From Puniceibacterium sp. IMCC21224 (GTDB lineage: Bacteria > Pseudomonadota > Alphaproteobacteria > Rhodobacterales > Rhodobacteraceae): DNA of 64,000 nt. Location: the NCBI RefSeq assembly GCF_001038505.1, contig NZ_LDPY01000001.1:1984001-2048000 (forward strand), written 5' to 3'. The number at the start of each line of letters is the position of its first letter. Within the stretch, counting starts at the first letter, position 1. Shown piece by piece: positions 1 to 8,364 of this stretch. A program made the position numbers and the translations under genes. The notes beneath the pieces were generated by a model. It was not told the DNA's origin. It saw only the letters and a program-made list of their open reading frames with translations, and did not search any database.

Positions 1-225
1 GTTCCAGACGATCAACGCATCGGTCGGCACATCGGACGTGCCAAACAGCGCCTTCAGGACAGCGGATGGCGACATCATCGTGGCCCCGGTGAACAGATCC
101 AGCAGAAAAGTCAGCACCACCAGCGCACCAATTGCGGCCACCAGCAACGCCCGCCGCCGCAGGGTTCGGCTGTGCTGGTCCAGGATTGCCTCGGGGGTGA
201 TGGCGGCGTCGGTCATCGCGCTCAT
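1..225 (-). CDS. FecCD-type iron ABC transporter permease, N-terminal fragment
   Basis: This is the first 75 codons of a membrane permease cut by the left edge of the window. The start ATG (223-225) overlaps the stop of the upstream binding-protein gene as ATGA, so the two are translationally coupled. A cytoplasmic N-terminus with a basic LRRR stretch is followed by one hydrophobic helix (about residues 30-46), then the sequence typical of the first periplasmic loop of FecCD/BtuC permeases. Such permeases carry ferric siderophore, haem or cobalamin across the inner membrane. The adjacent periplasmic binding protein fits this. Substrate is unknown and the rest of the gene lies outside the window. 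Confidence 0.8.
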   Translation of the reverse strand, partial: MSAMTDAAITPEAILDQHSRTLRRRALLVAAIGALVVLTFLLDLFTGATMMSPSAVLKALFGTSDVPTDALIVWN

Positions 226-1331
226 TCAGTCGCTCCCGGATGCACCGACATCGTGCCGTTTAGCGGCACAGGCAGGAAACGGCGGTTGATTTCGGCCTGC
301 GTTGCCTCGGGCGACAGGTCAGCGAACAGATTGGGGTGCAACCACGTCGCCAACATTTCCAGCGCGACGATATTGAGCGAAGTGTTGAGATAATTGTGCC
401 AGATCCCGTAGGCCCGCCCGGTGCGCACCGCCGACAAGCCGCTGATGATCGGAGCGGCGTCCAGAAACGCATCTATCGACGCGCGCGCGGTGTCAGGCGT
501 CACATCGGGGCCGGTGACGATGCCGCGCCCGATGCCGAAATGCGTGCCACCTGTGCCGATCCAGACCTGCGGGTCCGCCGCGATGACATATTCGGCGCTG
601 AGCGGCCCAAAGATACCCGGCACCACCTCTGCGCCAATGTTGCGCCCGCCGGCGGCTTCGATCATGGCACCAACGCCGGCAGCGCCGGGGGCGGTCAGCG
701 GACCATCGACCTGCGGCTGCATTTGCAGGAACACCGTGGGGCGTTCAGGTTGCGCCTCGGCGATGCGATCCAGAATGTGCTGTCGGTGTGCCTCGATATA
801 GTCAACATAAGTTTCGGCGCGCTCGGGGTGGCCAAGTGCGGCGCCTAGTGCGCGGATCGACGGCACAGTGTTGGCATAGGGATCCGCACGGAAATCGACA
901 AACAGCGTTGGAATACCAACCGATTCGAGCATTTCGGCCAAGGCGGCCGAGTTGGCGACCGAATCCGATCCGCCACTGAGGATCAGCAGATCCGCCCCGG
1001 CAGCGATGATCTTTTCCGCCGAGGGCAGTCGATCACCGTCGACCTGCGGTACCGCAGCCAACGCCGGGAATCTTGCGAAATAGTCGCGCTGCAATTCGGT
1101 ATCAAACCGTTTCAGAGCCGCCAGCCCGGCGATCCGCTGGTCAAAATCCGCTGCGACAATCGACAGCGCTGGAATCTGGCGTGCCTCGGCTAGAACGACC
1201 CGCTGTGCCGGGCCGGGCAGGGTAACGACCCGCCCGGCAGCATCGGTCACCGTGATTGGTGCGGCGTATAGCGGCAAGGCCAGTGCAAAGGTGATTGCAG
1301 CTGCGCTCAGGCCACGTTGGAAACGTCCCAT
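222..1331 (-). CDS. Periplasmic substrate-binding protein of iron-siderophore/cobalamin ABC transporter
   Basis: A 369-residue FecB/BtuF-like binding protein. A signal peptide covers about residues 1-23 (basic start, hydrophobic core, cleavage near LYA-AP). The mature part opens with ITVTDAAGRVV, the usual beginning of class III periplasmic binding proteins, and contains LSGGSDS and an AGGRNIGAEVVPGIFGPLS stretch typical of the two-lobed fold with a single connecting helix. It would capture a ferric chelate in the periplasm and deliver it to the permease downstream. The stop overlaps the permease start by four bases. The tonB-exb cluster 1.4 kb away supports a role in TonB-dependent iron uptake, but the ligand is not readable. 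Confidence 0.85.
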   Translation of the reverse strand: MGRFQRGLSAAAITFALALPLYAAPITVTDAAGRVVTLPGPAQRVVLAEARQIPALSIVAADFDQRIAGLAALKRFDTELQRDYFARFPALAAVPQVDGDRLPSAEKIIAAGADLLILSGGSDSVANSAALAEMLESVGIPTLFVDFRADPYANTVPSIRALGAALGHPERAETYVDYIEAHRQHILDRIAEAQPERPTVFLQMQPQVDGPLTAPGAAGVGAMIEAAGGRNIGAEVVPGIFGPLSAEYVIAADPQVWIGTGGTHFGIGRGIVTGPDVTPDTARASIDAFLDAAPIISGLSAVRTGRAYGIWHNYLNTSLNIVALEMLATWLHPNLFADLSPEATQAEINRRFLPVPLNGTMSVHPGATE

Positions 1332-1385
1332 ATCCTTGACCTTTTGATCCTGTTTGGCACTGTCTATAAATCTTGAGTAAAACAG

Positions 1386-2501
1386 TCAATAATTGAGCGA
1401 CGGCAAAGCATCAACGTCGCGCAAAAGTGCGGGCGTGATGTCGCTCAGGCGATTGCAGCCGCACAACGCCATGGTGATTTCCAGCTCATCACGCAGCAGG
1501 CGCAGCACATGTGCGACACCATGCGCGCCCTTTACCGAAAGCGCTTCGACAATCGGTCGGCCAATCAGAACGGCGGACGCACCCAAGGCCAGCGCCTTGA
1601 GCACATCCGTCCCGCGCCGGATTCCGCCATCCACCAGCAATGGCACCCGCCCTTCGATAGCGGTGGAAATTGAAGGCAGCTGCGTCACTGCGGGCATTGC
1701 TCCATCCAGCACCCGCCCGCCGTGATTCGATAGAATAAGCCCATCAGCGCCGATATCGACCGCACGACGGGCATCGTCTGGGTGCAGGATGCCCTTTAGC
1801 ACCAGTTTCAGCCGCGTTTCGCCCCGCAGCCAGGCGATGTCGCCCCAATTGGGTGCCTGCGTCATGAACTGATCGAACACGGCGCTGCCTCCTGGGGGCA
1901 GGGGTGGCGCAGGCGGGTTTGGCAACCCATGCAGATTGATCGCAGATATGCCGTCGGGCAGCTGAAAACCGGCGCGCATCTCGCGGTTGCGAACCCCACT
2001 GAGCGGTGCGTCTACCGTCACCACGATCGCCTCATATCCCGCGGCTTCGGCCCGCCGGACCAAGGCCAGCGTGGCCGCGCGGGCAGGCTGCATGTAGATC
2101 TGGAACCAGCGGCAGGTGCGGCCCACATTGGCCGGAGCCTCGAGCGGTTCAGAGGATTGGCAGCTAAGCACCATCAGCGCGTCCAGCGCGGCGGCAGCCT
2201 GAGCGGTGCCGCTTTCGCCGTCAGGATGCGCCAGTCGCTGAAACGCAACCGGGGCCAGAATCACGGGGTGTGCCAGATCGCGCCCCAGCAGCGTTAGCGC
2301 GGTCGAGCCGCCGCTTTTGCCGGTCAGCACCCGTGGCACCAGGCCGATCCGCTCGAACACCCGGCGATTCTGCGTCAGAGTTATTTCTTCCGCTGCCCCG
2401 CCGAGAAAATAGGCGGCAGCCATCGGGTTCATAAGCTGCGCGGCGGCCGCAGCATAATCCCCCAGAGAGGTGAGGACGAGGTCAGCATTATTTGTGTCCA
2501 T
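1386..2501 (-). CDS. FMN-dependent alpha-hydroxy-acid oxidase/dehydrogenase (lactate/glycolate/mandelate family)
   Basis: A 371-residue member of the FMN-dependent 2-hydroxy-acid dehydrogenase family, which oxidises L-lactate, glycolate or mandelate to 2-oxo acids. The start at 2501 (MDTNNADLV) is chosen because homology begins there; an in-frame codon upstream at 2615 would add 38 unrelated residues. Family marks include the early APVAFQRLAHPDGE segment, WFQIYM in the FMN-binding core, VVTVDAPLSGVRNREMR, LKGILHPDDARRAVD with the FMN-contacting Lys, SNHGGRVLDG with the catalytic His, and LVDGGIRRGTDVLKALALGA with IGRP at the phosphate site. Exact substrate cannot be read. A perfect palindrome lies 65 bases upstream. 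Confidence 0.85.
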   Translation of the reverse strand: MDTNNADLVLTSLGDYAAAAAQLMNPMAAAYFLGGAAEEITLTQNRRVFERIGLVPRVLTGKSGGSTALTLLGRDLAHPVILAPVAFQRLAHPDGESGTAQAAAALDALMVLSCQSSEPLEAPANVGRTCRWFQIYMQPARAATLALVRRAEAAGYEAIVVTVDAPLSGVRNREMRAGFQLPDGISAINLHGLPNPPAPPLPPGGSAVFDQFMTQAPNWGDIAWLRGETRLKLVLKGILHPDDARRAVDIGADGLILSNHGGRVLDGAMPAVTQLPSISTAIEGRVPLLVDGGIRRGTDVLKALALGASAVLIGRPIVEALSVKGAHGVAHVLRLLRDELEITMALCGCNRLSDITPALLRDVDALPSLNY

Positions 2502-2565
2502 CACCTGAAAACCTGCCTGTTCCTGCCCATCGCCGCAGCACCCACGCGGGCAAAGCGCCGTTGAT

Positions 2566-2586
2566 ATACAAACCGCCCGTTTGTAT
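2566..2586. promoter_or_regulatory. Perfect 8-bp inverted repeat, candidate repressor operator
   Basis: ATACAAAC, five bases, GTTTGTAT: a perfect dyad of the size bound by TetR- or GntR-type dimers. It sits 65-85 bases upstream of the hydroxy-acid oxidase start. No regulator gene lies next to it in the window. Function is inferred from symmetry and position only. Confidence 0.55.
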
Positions 2587-2617
2587 GGATTAGCGCGCGT
2601 GGGTTGTCTTGACAATC

Positions 2618-2634
2618 CTTACTATAACAGTAAG
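2618..2634. promoter_or_regulatory. Second inverted repeat in the divergent oxidase/exbB intergenic region
   Basis: CTTACT, five bases, AGTAAG, a perfect 6-bp dyad 90 bases before the exbB start and 30 bases from the first palindrome. A TTGACA hexamer (2609-2614) overlaps its left side, so it could be an operator over a promoter reading rightward. No good -10 hexamer is visible at 17 bases, so the promoter itself is not claimed. Confidence 0.35.
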
Positions 2635-2723
2635 TTTCTTTCCCGACAGGCAGCGCGAGGGTAGAAACGGCCCGTGCAACCCAGATTGCTCGATTGATTA
2701 CTCAGAACGTCAGGGACCGACAT

Positions 2724-3467
2724 ATGGACGCCTATCTTGATCATGCCAGAGAATCACTTGGCCCGACTTTTGCCGAGGCACTGGATTTCCTTGTGCTTGG
2801 CGGGCCGTCGATCTGGGCGATTGCGGCCCTTGCTGTGCTGACGCTGGCCTTGATTCTGTGGAAGACGTGGCGCCTGTTTCTGGCGGGGGCCTGGCGCGGC
2901 GGTCGCCGCACGTCCCGGGCCATCGACGCCTGGACTGCTGGTCGTCTTGCCGAGGCGATTGCCCTGCTGGACGGCCGCCGTAATCCACGGGCGCGGGTTG
3001 CGCTGACGGCGATGCGGTCGCAACTGGACCCGACATTGACGCAGGCCGGTGCAGAATCCGAAGCACAGCGTGTCGCGAAATCCGAGCTGGCGCGGCTGCG
3101 CGGCGGTCTCAAGGCGCTGGAGCTGTGTTCGACGATTGCACCGTTGCTGGGCCTTCTGGGGACGGTTTTGGGCATGATCGCGGCGTTTCAGGCGTTGCAG
3201 GATGCAGGCGCGCGGGCCGATCCGGCGGCGCTGGCTGGCGGTATCTGGGAGGCGCTGTTGACCACTGCCGCAGGCATGGCCGTCGCCATCCCGGCTTCGG
3301 TTGGCCTTACATGGTTCGAAAGCGTGGTCGAGCGGATGCGCCACAACATGGAGGACGCCGCCACGCGCATCTTCCTGCGCCCGGTGGTTGCGGATGATCC
3401 TGTTGCGGCGCCGCGTGCCGTGGCCGTTCATGCATCGCAGGGCAGGGCAATGGCAGCTGCCGAATGA
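2724..3467 (+). CDS. exbB: ExbB/TolQ/MotA-family proton channel subunit
   Basis: A 247-residue inner-membrane proton channel subunit that energises TonB. The start at 2724 is preferred over an in-frame ATG at 2694 because AGGGA lies seven bases upstream. It has a first hydrophobic helix (about residues 20-40), a long cytoplasmic section rich in basic residues, then two further helices. The second of these contains STIAPLLGLLGTVLGMI and the third contains LLTTAAGMAVAIPA, the conserved pore-lining TolQ/ExbB signature. It is the first gene of exbB-exbD-exbD-tonB, overlapping exbD by four bases. Assignment to Ton rather than Tol rests on the linked tonB gene and nearby iron ABC genes. Confidence 0.88.
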   Translation: MDAYLDHARESLGPTFAEALDFLVLGGPSIWAIAALAVLTLALILWKTWRLFLAGAWRGGRRTSRAIDAWTAGRLAEAIALLDGRRNPRARVALTAMRSQLDPTLTQAGAESEAQRVAKSELARLRGGLKALELCSTIAPLLGLLGTVLGMIAAFQALQDAGARADPAALAGGIWEALLTTAAGMAVAIPASVGLTWFESVVERMRHNMEDAATRIFLRPVVADDPVAAPRAVAVHASQGRAMAAAE

Positions 3468-3844
3468 GTCTGAGTTTTGGCTCTCCGCCCGCGCCGCGCC
3501 GCCCCAATCTGACGCCGATGATCGACGTGGTGTTTCTGCTGCTGGTGTTCTTTATGCTGGCGTCGCGCTTTGGCACCGAAAGCGCCGTCAGCCTGACCGT
3601 TGCCGGGCAGGGCGGCGGGTATTCCGGGCCACCGCGGCTTGTGACCGTCTACCCTGACCGGCTGACGCTGAACGGCGTGGCGCTGGACCCTGATGTGTTG
3701 GCAACCGAGCTTGACCGGATGACCGAGACGCCCGGAGACATCATCGTGCTGCGCCCGGCCGAAGACGCGCCGTTGCAACGTATCGTCGAGATGCTTGACC
3801 TGATGGGGGCCGCCGGGTTCAGCCGCGTGGTTCTGGTGGAATAG
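3464..3844 (+). CDS. exbD: ExbD/TolR-family biopolymer transport protein (first copy)
   Basis: A 126-residue single-span protein. The N-terminus has RRPNLTPMIDVVFLLLVFFM, where the Asp in the membrane helix is the proton-carrying residue conserved in ExbD/TolR. A periplasmic domain of about 85 residues follows, ending in the LDLMGAAGFSRVVLV strand-helix. It overlaps exbB by ATGA and lies two bases before a second, diverged exbD copy. The pair probably forms the pore partner of ExbB in a heteromeric arrangement, which is inference. Confidence 0.87.
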   Translation: MSLSFGSPPAPRRPNLTPMIDVVFLLLVFFMLASRFGTESAVSLTVAGQGGGYSGPPRLVTVYPDRLTLNGVALDPDVLATELDRMTETPGDIIVLRPAEDAPLQRIVEMLDLMGAAGFSRVVLVE

Positions 3845-3846
3845 CC

Positions 3847-4269
3847 ATGCAGATCGACCTTGCTCCGGTGCGCAGGACCGGTGAAAATATCCTGCCGATG
3901 ATCAATGTGGTGTTCCTGCTGCTGATCTTTTTTTTGATATCGGCACGGCTGACGCCGCCCGAACCGTTTCCCGTGACGCCGCCCGAATCGCAGGCTGATG
4001 GTGACACCGAAGGTACGCTCCAGCTGTTTCTGGCCGCTGATGCGCGGTTGGGGTTTCGCGAACACGAGGGCGAAGAGGCGGTGATGGCGGCGCTGAGCGC
4101 CGAGCTTGAGGTGATGTGCGCCGAACTGGGCTGCGAGACGCCTGCCGACCGTCCGCCGCTGCAACTGCGCGCCGATGCCATGGTGCCGGGGTCCGAACTT
4201 GCGCGGCTAATGCCGGTACTGGGCGGGCTGGGATTTGGCCGTGTCGAACTGGTGGTGGTGTCGCAATGA
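3847..4269 (+). CDS. exbD: ExbD/TolR-family biopolymer transport protein (second copy)
   Basis: A 140-residue ExbD-like protein directly after the first copy. The N-terminal motif NILPMINVVFLLLIFFLI has Asn where ExbD/TolR normally has the membrane Asp (MIDVVF in the upstream copy). Loss of this protonatable residue suggests the second copy has a structural role rather than acting as a proton carrier. The periplasmic part ends LGGLGFGRVELVV, matching the family. Its stop overlaps the tonB start as ATGA. Confidence 0.82.
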   Translation: MQIDLAPVRRTGENILPMINVVFLLLIFFLISARLTPPEPFPVTPPESQADGDTEGTLQLFLAADARLGFREHEGEEAVMAALSAELEVMCAELGCETPADRPPLQLRADAMVPGSELARLMPVLGGLGFGRVELVVVSQ

Positions 4270-5243
4270 GAGCGTATTTCGAACTCCCCGCCTTTGCGAT
4301 GATCGCGGTTGCGCTCATGATGCTTGGCTTTGCCATTAATCCGCCGGTTGAGGCGTCGGCTTCTTCCGGGGCCGGGGGTGAAGACCTTGTGACGATGGAA
4401 GCCTCGACCGCCAGTGTCGAGACGATGGTTGAGGACTGGCTCGCGCCGCCCGAAGTGGTCGATACGCCCGATATGCCGGAACCGCAGATCGATATGGCCG
4501 CAGTGGAAATGCCGCCCGCGCCGCCGACCCGTCCAACAGAAGCACCGACAATGCAGATGCCCGCAGTACCGGACATGGTACTGCCCGATTTGCCCAGTCT
4601 GCCGGACGCCGCGATGGCAGAGCTGCCACCGCCGCCAAAACCCGAACCCGAGCCAGTCCCCGAACCCGTGCCGGACACTGAGCCAGAGGTGGTGACGTCG
4701 CAATTGGCGCCCGTAGCTTCTGAGCGCCCGCAGGTGCGCCCCGACCGGCTGGTTCCAGAACCACCCCGCAAGGTGACCAAGGCCCAACCAAAGCCGAAAC
4801 CGACCAATCGGGAAAAGCCGGTTCGCAAAAAGGCACCAGCCAAGGCACCCAGCAAGGCATCGGCGGACAGTGCCGGTCAACGCGCCGCCGGGGCAGGTGG
4901 TGGGGCGCAGGCTGGACAGGCCCGCGCGGGCAGTTCCGCGACTACGACCAAAGCGCAGCAAAACAATCTCAAGGCGTCCTGGGGTGCATCAATTCGATCG
5001 CGTGTCGAACGTCGCAAACGGTATCCGGGCGCAGCGGGCCGGGCGTCTGGCACAGTTGGCCTTTGGCTCAAAGTCACCAGCACGGGCGGGTTGGCAGGCG
5101 CGGGCATCTCGCGCTCGTCCGGCAATGCGGCACTGGATCAGGCGGCCCTGAGTGCGGTGCGCAGCGCCAGGATGCCATCAGCACCGCGAGGGCTGACGCA
5201 GGGCACACATAGCTTCACCTTGTCGATGAAATTCTCGCGCTGA
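4266..5243 (+). CDS. tonB: TonB energy transducer
   Basis: A 325-residue TonB-like protein that couples the inner-membrane proton motive force to outer-membrane receptors. The start at 4266 overlaps exbD by four bases; an in-frame upstream codon at 4116 lies inside exbD and is rejected. One N-terminal membrane anchor (AMIAVALMMLGFAI) is followed by a long Pro/Glu/Lys-rich periplasm-spanning section (about residues 60-220). A C-terminal TonB domain comes last (about 245-325: YPGAAGRASGTVGLWLKV, then SSGNAALDQAALSAVRSA). No TonB-dependent receptor is in view. The order exbB-exbD-exbD-tonB forms one tight operon. Confidence 0.87.
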   Translation: MRAYFELPAFAMIAVALMMLGFAINPPVEASASSGAGGEDLVTMEASTASVETMVEDWLAPPEVVDTPDMPEPQIDMAAVEMPPAPPTRPTEAPTMQMPAVPDMVLPDLPSLPDAAMAELPPPPKPEPEPVPEPVPDTEPEVVTSQLAPVASERPQVRPDRLVPEPPRKVTKAQPKPKPTNREKPVRKKAPAKAPSKASADSAGQRAAGAGGGAQAGQARAGSSATTTKAQQNNLKASWGASIRSRVERRKRYPGAAGRASGTVGLWLKVTSTGGLAGAGISRSSGNAALDQAALSAVRSARMPSAPRGLTQGTHSFTLSMKFSR

Positions 5244-5502
5244 TCTGACTGGCAAGCGGGCCGCGTGGCCCCAGATTGATGCAAGGCCATGGCATTTGCG
5301 ACCCCAGCTACGTCCCGGCCAGTGGGCAGGCGACCGCGTGGCCAAGAGCGGCTGACAGGTTGTGCCAGGACAGGGCCAAACCAGAGAAAGAGCGGAGCGT
5401 CGCGCATAAATACGCCTTGCGCGCTTGGCCCCCGAGGCATAGAAGACGCGAAATTCGGAACATGACGGGGCAGGGGCCCCGCACAGAAGCATGGGGAAAT
5501 GT

Positions 5503-6837
5503 ATGCAGGTCACTGAGACGCTGAACGAAGGTCTGAAGCGCAGCTACGCCATCATCGTGACGGCAGCCGAGCTTGAGGCAAAGGTCACCGAAAAACTGAC
5601 CGAGGCGCAGCCCGATGTCGAGATGAAGGGCTTTCGCAAGGGCAAGGTGCCGATGCCACTGCTGAAAAAGCAGTTCGGTCAGAAGCTGTTGGGCGAAGCG
5701 ATGCAGGAAAGCATCGACGGTGCCATGTCCAAGCATTTCGAGGAAAGCGGCGATCGTCCCGCGCTCCAGCCCGAAGTCAAGATGTCCAACGACGACTGGA
5801 AAGAGGGTGACGACGTTCACGTCGACATGTCCTACGAAGCACTGCCCGTTGTACCCGAGCTGGACCTTTCCACCGTGAAGCTGGAACGTCTGGTCGCCAA
5901 GGCCGACGACGCGTCGGTCGAAGAGGCGCTGGCCAATCTCGCAGAGACGGCGCAGGATTTCCAGGACCGCAAGAAGGGCACCAAAGCCAAGGATGGCGAT
6001 CAGGTCACGTTTGACTTTGTCGGCACGGTCGATGGCGAAGCGTTCGACGGCGGTTCCGCCGAGGATTATCCGCTGGTGCTGGGGTCGAACTCCTTCATCC
6101 CCGGCTTTGAAGAGCAGCTGGTTGGCGTCAAAGTTGACGAGGAAAAGGCCGTTGAGGTCACGTTCCCCGAAGAATACCAGGCCCCTCATCTGGCCGGCAA
6201 AGCCGCTGTGTTTGCCTGCACGATCAAGGCGGTCAAGATGCCTGTCGCGGCCGAAGTCGATGACGAGCTGGCCAAGAAGTTCGGTGCCGAAGATCTGGCC
6301 GGACTCAAGTCTCAGATCTCCGAGCGTCTGGAGGCTGAATACGTTGGTGCCGCACGTGCGGTCATGAAGCGTGGACTGCTGGATGTGCTGGACGGCATGG
6401 TGACATTCGACCTGCCGCCAAGCCTGGTCGACGCCGAAGCCAAGCAGATCGCGCATCAGCTGTGGCACGAAGAAAACCCTGACGTTCAGGGCCATGACCA
6501 CGACACCGTTGAACCGTCGGACGAACATATCGCGCTGGCCGTGCGCCGGGTGCGTCTGGGCCTGCTTCTGGCCGAACTGGGCCAGCAGGCCAAGGTCGAG
6601 GTGACAGATGCCGAGATGACTCAGGCAATCATGAACCAGGCGCGTCAGTACCCGGGTCAAGAGCGTCAGTTCTTTGATTTCGTGCGCCAGAATCAGCAGA
6701 TGCAGCAGCAAATGCGTGCGCCGATTTTCGAGGACAAGGTCATCGACCACATCGTCTCGCAGGCTCAGGTGACCGACAAAGAGATCACCAAAGAAGAGTT
6801 GCAGGCAGCCGTTGAGGCGCTCGACGAAGACGAGTGA
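5503..6837 (+). CDS. tig: Trigger factor, ribosome-associated chaperone and prolyl isomerase
   Basis: A 444-residue trigger factor that binds ribosomal protein uL23 at the exit tunnel and shelters nascent chains. The start [10 protein letters not shown] at 5503 is chosen because GGGGAA lies five bases before it; the ATG at 5491 lacks a site. Domain order: the ribosome-binding domain (1-110) with the signature GFRKGKVPM, an FKBP-type isomerase domain (about 150-245; [18 protein letters not shown]), then the discontinuous helical chaperone domain. The acidic C-terminus and length match the family. A terminator follows 25 bases after the stop. Confidence 0.96.
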   Translation: MQVTETLNEGLKRSYAIIVTAAELEAKVTEKLTEAQPDVEMKGFRKGKVPMPLLKKQFGQKLLGEAMQESIDGAMSKHFEESGDRPALQPEVKMSNDDWKEGDDVHVDMSYEALPVVPELDLSTVKLERLVAKADDASVEEALANLAETAQDFQDRKKGTKAKDGDQVTFDFVGTVDGEAFDGGSAEDYPLVLGSNSFIPGFEEQLVGVKVDEEKAVEVTFPEEYQAPHLAGKAAVFACTIKAVKMPVAAEVDDELAKKFGAEDLAGLKSQISERLEAEYVGAARAVMKRGLLDVLDGMVTFDLPPSLVDAEAKQIAHQLWHEENPDVQGHDHDTVEPSDEHIALAVRRVRLGLLLAELGQQAKVEVTDAEMTQAIMNQARQYPGQERQFFDFVRQNQQMQQQMRAPIFEDKVIDHIVSQAQVTDKEITKEELQAAVEALDEDE

Positions 6838-6862
6838 TTTCACCTGTCTGACACAGAGATCA

Positions 6863-6889
6863 GGGTCGCCCGATGGGGCGGCCCATTTT
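6863..6889 (+). terminator. Rho-independent terminator after tig
   Basis: GGGTCGCCC, loop GATG, GGGCGGCCC, followed by ATTTT. Nine-base stem with one wobble pair. It sits between convergent tig and dadA. Confidence 0.8.
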
Positions 6890-6914
6890 CGTTCCTATGG
6901 GCCGTGCCGCCGGA

Positions 6915-8174
6915 TCAGCGCGCGTAGCGTTCGGCCGTAAGCCCTTCGAATGAAATCTCGGGTGTTTTGCCCAGCACCACATCAGCAACGGCGCGGCCCG
7001 ACCCGCAGGCCATGGTCCATCCCAGCGTGCCATGCCCGGTGTTGAGGAACAGATTGTCATAGCGCGACGGCCCCAAAACTGGTGTGCCGTCGGGGGTCAT
7101 CGGGCGCAGCCCGGTCCAGCCTTCGGCCTTGGAGATATCGCCACCCTTGGGGAACAGATCGCCGATCACGTGTTTCACTGTGTCGGTGGCATGTGGACCC
7201 AGTCGGTTGGAATAGCCTGCAATCTCTGCCGTGCCGGCGACGCGGATGCGGTCGCCTAGTCGGGTGATCGCCACCTTGTGCGTTTCATCCATGATGGTGG
7301 ATTGCGGCGCATAGGCATCGTCGGTGACGGGCAGGGTGACCGAATAGCCTTTGACCGGATAGACTGGCAGCCGAACCCCGATGGGGTTCAGCACACGCGG
7401 CCCATAGCTGCCCAGAGCGCAGACATAGGCGTCACCAGTGATGCGGCCGGCCACTTCTGTATCGACCCCGGCAACTTTGCCATCCTCGATGGCAATGGAC
7501 CGGATCGACTGGCCATATTGGAATTCGACACCCATTTCGGCGCATTTTTCGGCCAGCGCGATAGTGAACAGACGGCAATCGCCGGTACGGTCTGCCGTCA
7601 AACGTAGCCCGCCGACAAATTTATTGCGCACCTCGGCCAGCGCCGGTTCGACTGCGATGCAGGCGTCGCGGCCCAGCACCTCGTAGGGGCTGTCGTATTC
7701 CGCCAGGATGTCCTGATCAGCCTTTGATCCCTTCATCTGCTTGGCGGTGCGGAACAGTTGCAGTGTGCCCTGTTCGCGCCCCTCGTAGTCGATGCCGGTC
7801 TCGGCGATCAGATCGGGCATCACGTCGCGTGAATAGTTCGATATGCGGACCATCCGCCCCTTGTTGGTGCGATAGCTGTCGTCGTTGCAATTGCGGATCA
7901 TCTGCCACGACCATTTCCACATAGTCGGGCTGATCAGTGGCCAGATGAACAATGGGCGGCGTTTCATGAACAACCACTTTATCGCCTTCACGGGGATACC
8001 GGGGGCCGCCCAGGGCGAGGTCATGCCATAGCTCAGCTCACCGGCGTTGGCATAGCTGGTCTCAAGCCCCGGACCCGCCTGCCGGTCAAGCACCACAACC
8101 TCGGCCCCGCCTTTGGCAAGGTAATATGCGGTGGTGACGCCGATGACGCCTGCGCCCATCACAACGACTTTCAT
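6915..8174 (-). CDS. dadA: D-amino acid dehydrogenase (FAD), DadA type
   Basis: A 419-residue FAD enzyme that deaminates D-amino acids, typically D-alanine, to 2-oxo acids and passes electrons to quinone at the inner membrane. The N-terminus VVVMGAGVIGVTTAYYLA is the Rossmann FAD-binding GxGxxG motif; VVLDRQ ends with the ribose-binding acid region; ETSYANAGELSYGMTSPWAA is characteristic of DadA. The C-terminus has WTGLRPMTPDGTPVLG and NTGHGTLGWTMACGSG, the second FAD-contact segment. Length matches the family (about 415-435). It is a single gene convergent with tig; no alanine racemase is nearby. Confidence 0.92.
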   Translation of the reverse strand: MKVVVMGAGVIGVTTAYYLAKGGAEVVVLDRQAGPGLETSYANAGELSYGMTSPWAAPGIPVKAIKWLFMKRRPLFIWPLISPTMWKWSWQMIRNCNDDSYRTNKGRMVRISNYSRDVMPDLIAETGIDYEGREQGTLQLFRTAKQMKGSKADQDILAEYDSPYEVLGRDACIAVEPALAEVRNKFVGGLRLTADRTGDCRLFTIALAEKCAEMGVEFQYGQSIRSIAIEDGKVAGVDTEVAGRITGDAYVCALGSYGPRVLNPIGVRLPVYPVKGYSVTLPVTDDAYAPQSTIMDETHKVAITRLGDRIRVAGTAEIAGYSNRLGPHATDTVKHVIGDLFPKGGDISKAEGWTGLRPMTPDGTPVLGPSRYDNLFLNTGHGTLGWTMACGSGRAVADVVLGKTPEISFEGLTAERYAR

Positions 8175-8289
8175 GATCCGGCTCCTCCTGTTGGGATTTC
8201 CGGATCAGTGTGACGGGGAGTCGCGGCGATCACAAGGATGACACATCTGTGGGTGGTCGTGGGGTGGACAGCACATCAGACTGCGCCAC

Positions 8290-8329
8290 AAAAAGAAACA
8301 GCCGCACGGGGTGGGCCCGCGCGGCTGTT
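8290..8329 (-). terminator. Rho-independent terminator of the rpsF-rpsR-rplI operon
   Basis: Read on the minus strand: AACAGCCGC (8329-8321), a 15-base loop, GCGGCTGTT (8305-8297), then TCTTTTT. A perfect nine-base stem with a T-rich tail, 36 bases past the rplI stop. Confidence 0.85.
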
Positions 8330-8364
8330 GCTGCCATCCCCGCAGGGACAACGAGGCAGGTGCC

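Noticed and set aside
5244..5502. A tRNA or riboswitch in the gap before tig
   Set aside because: No cloverleaf or known aptamer core could be drawn from the sequence.
5308..6843. A 511-codon open frame on the minus strand
   Set aside because: It is the mirror of trigger factor, has no ribosome site and no recognisable family.
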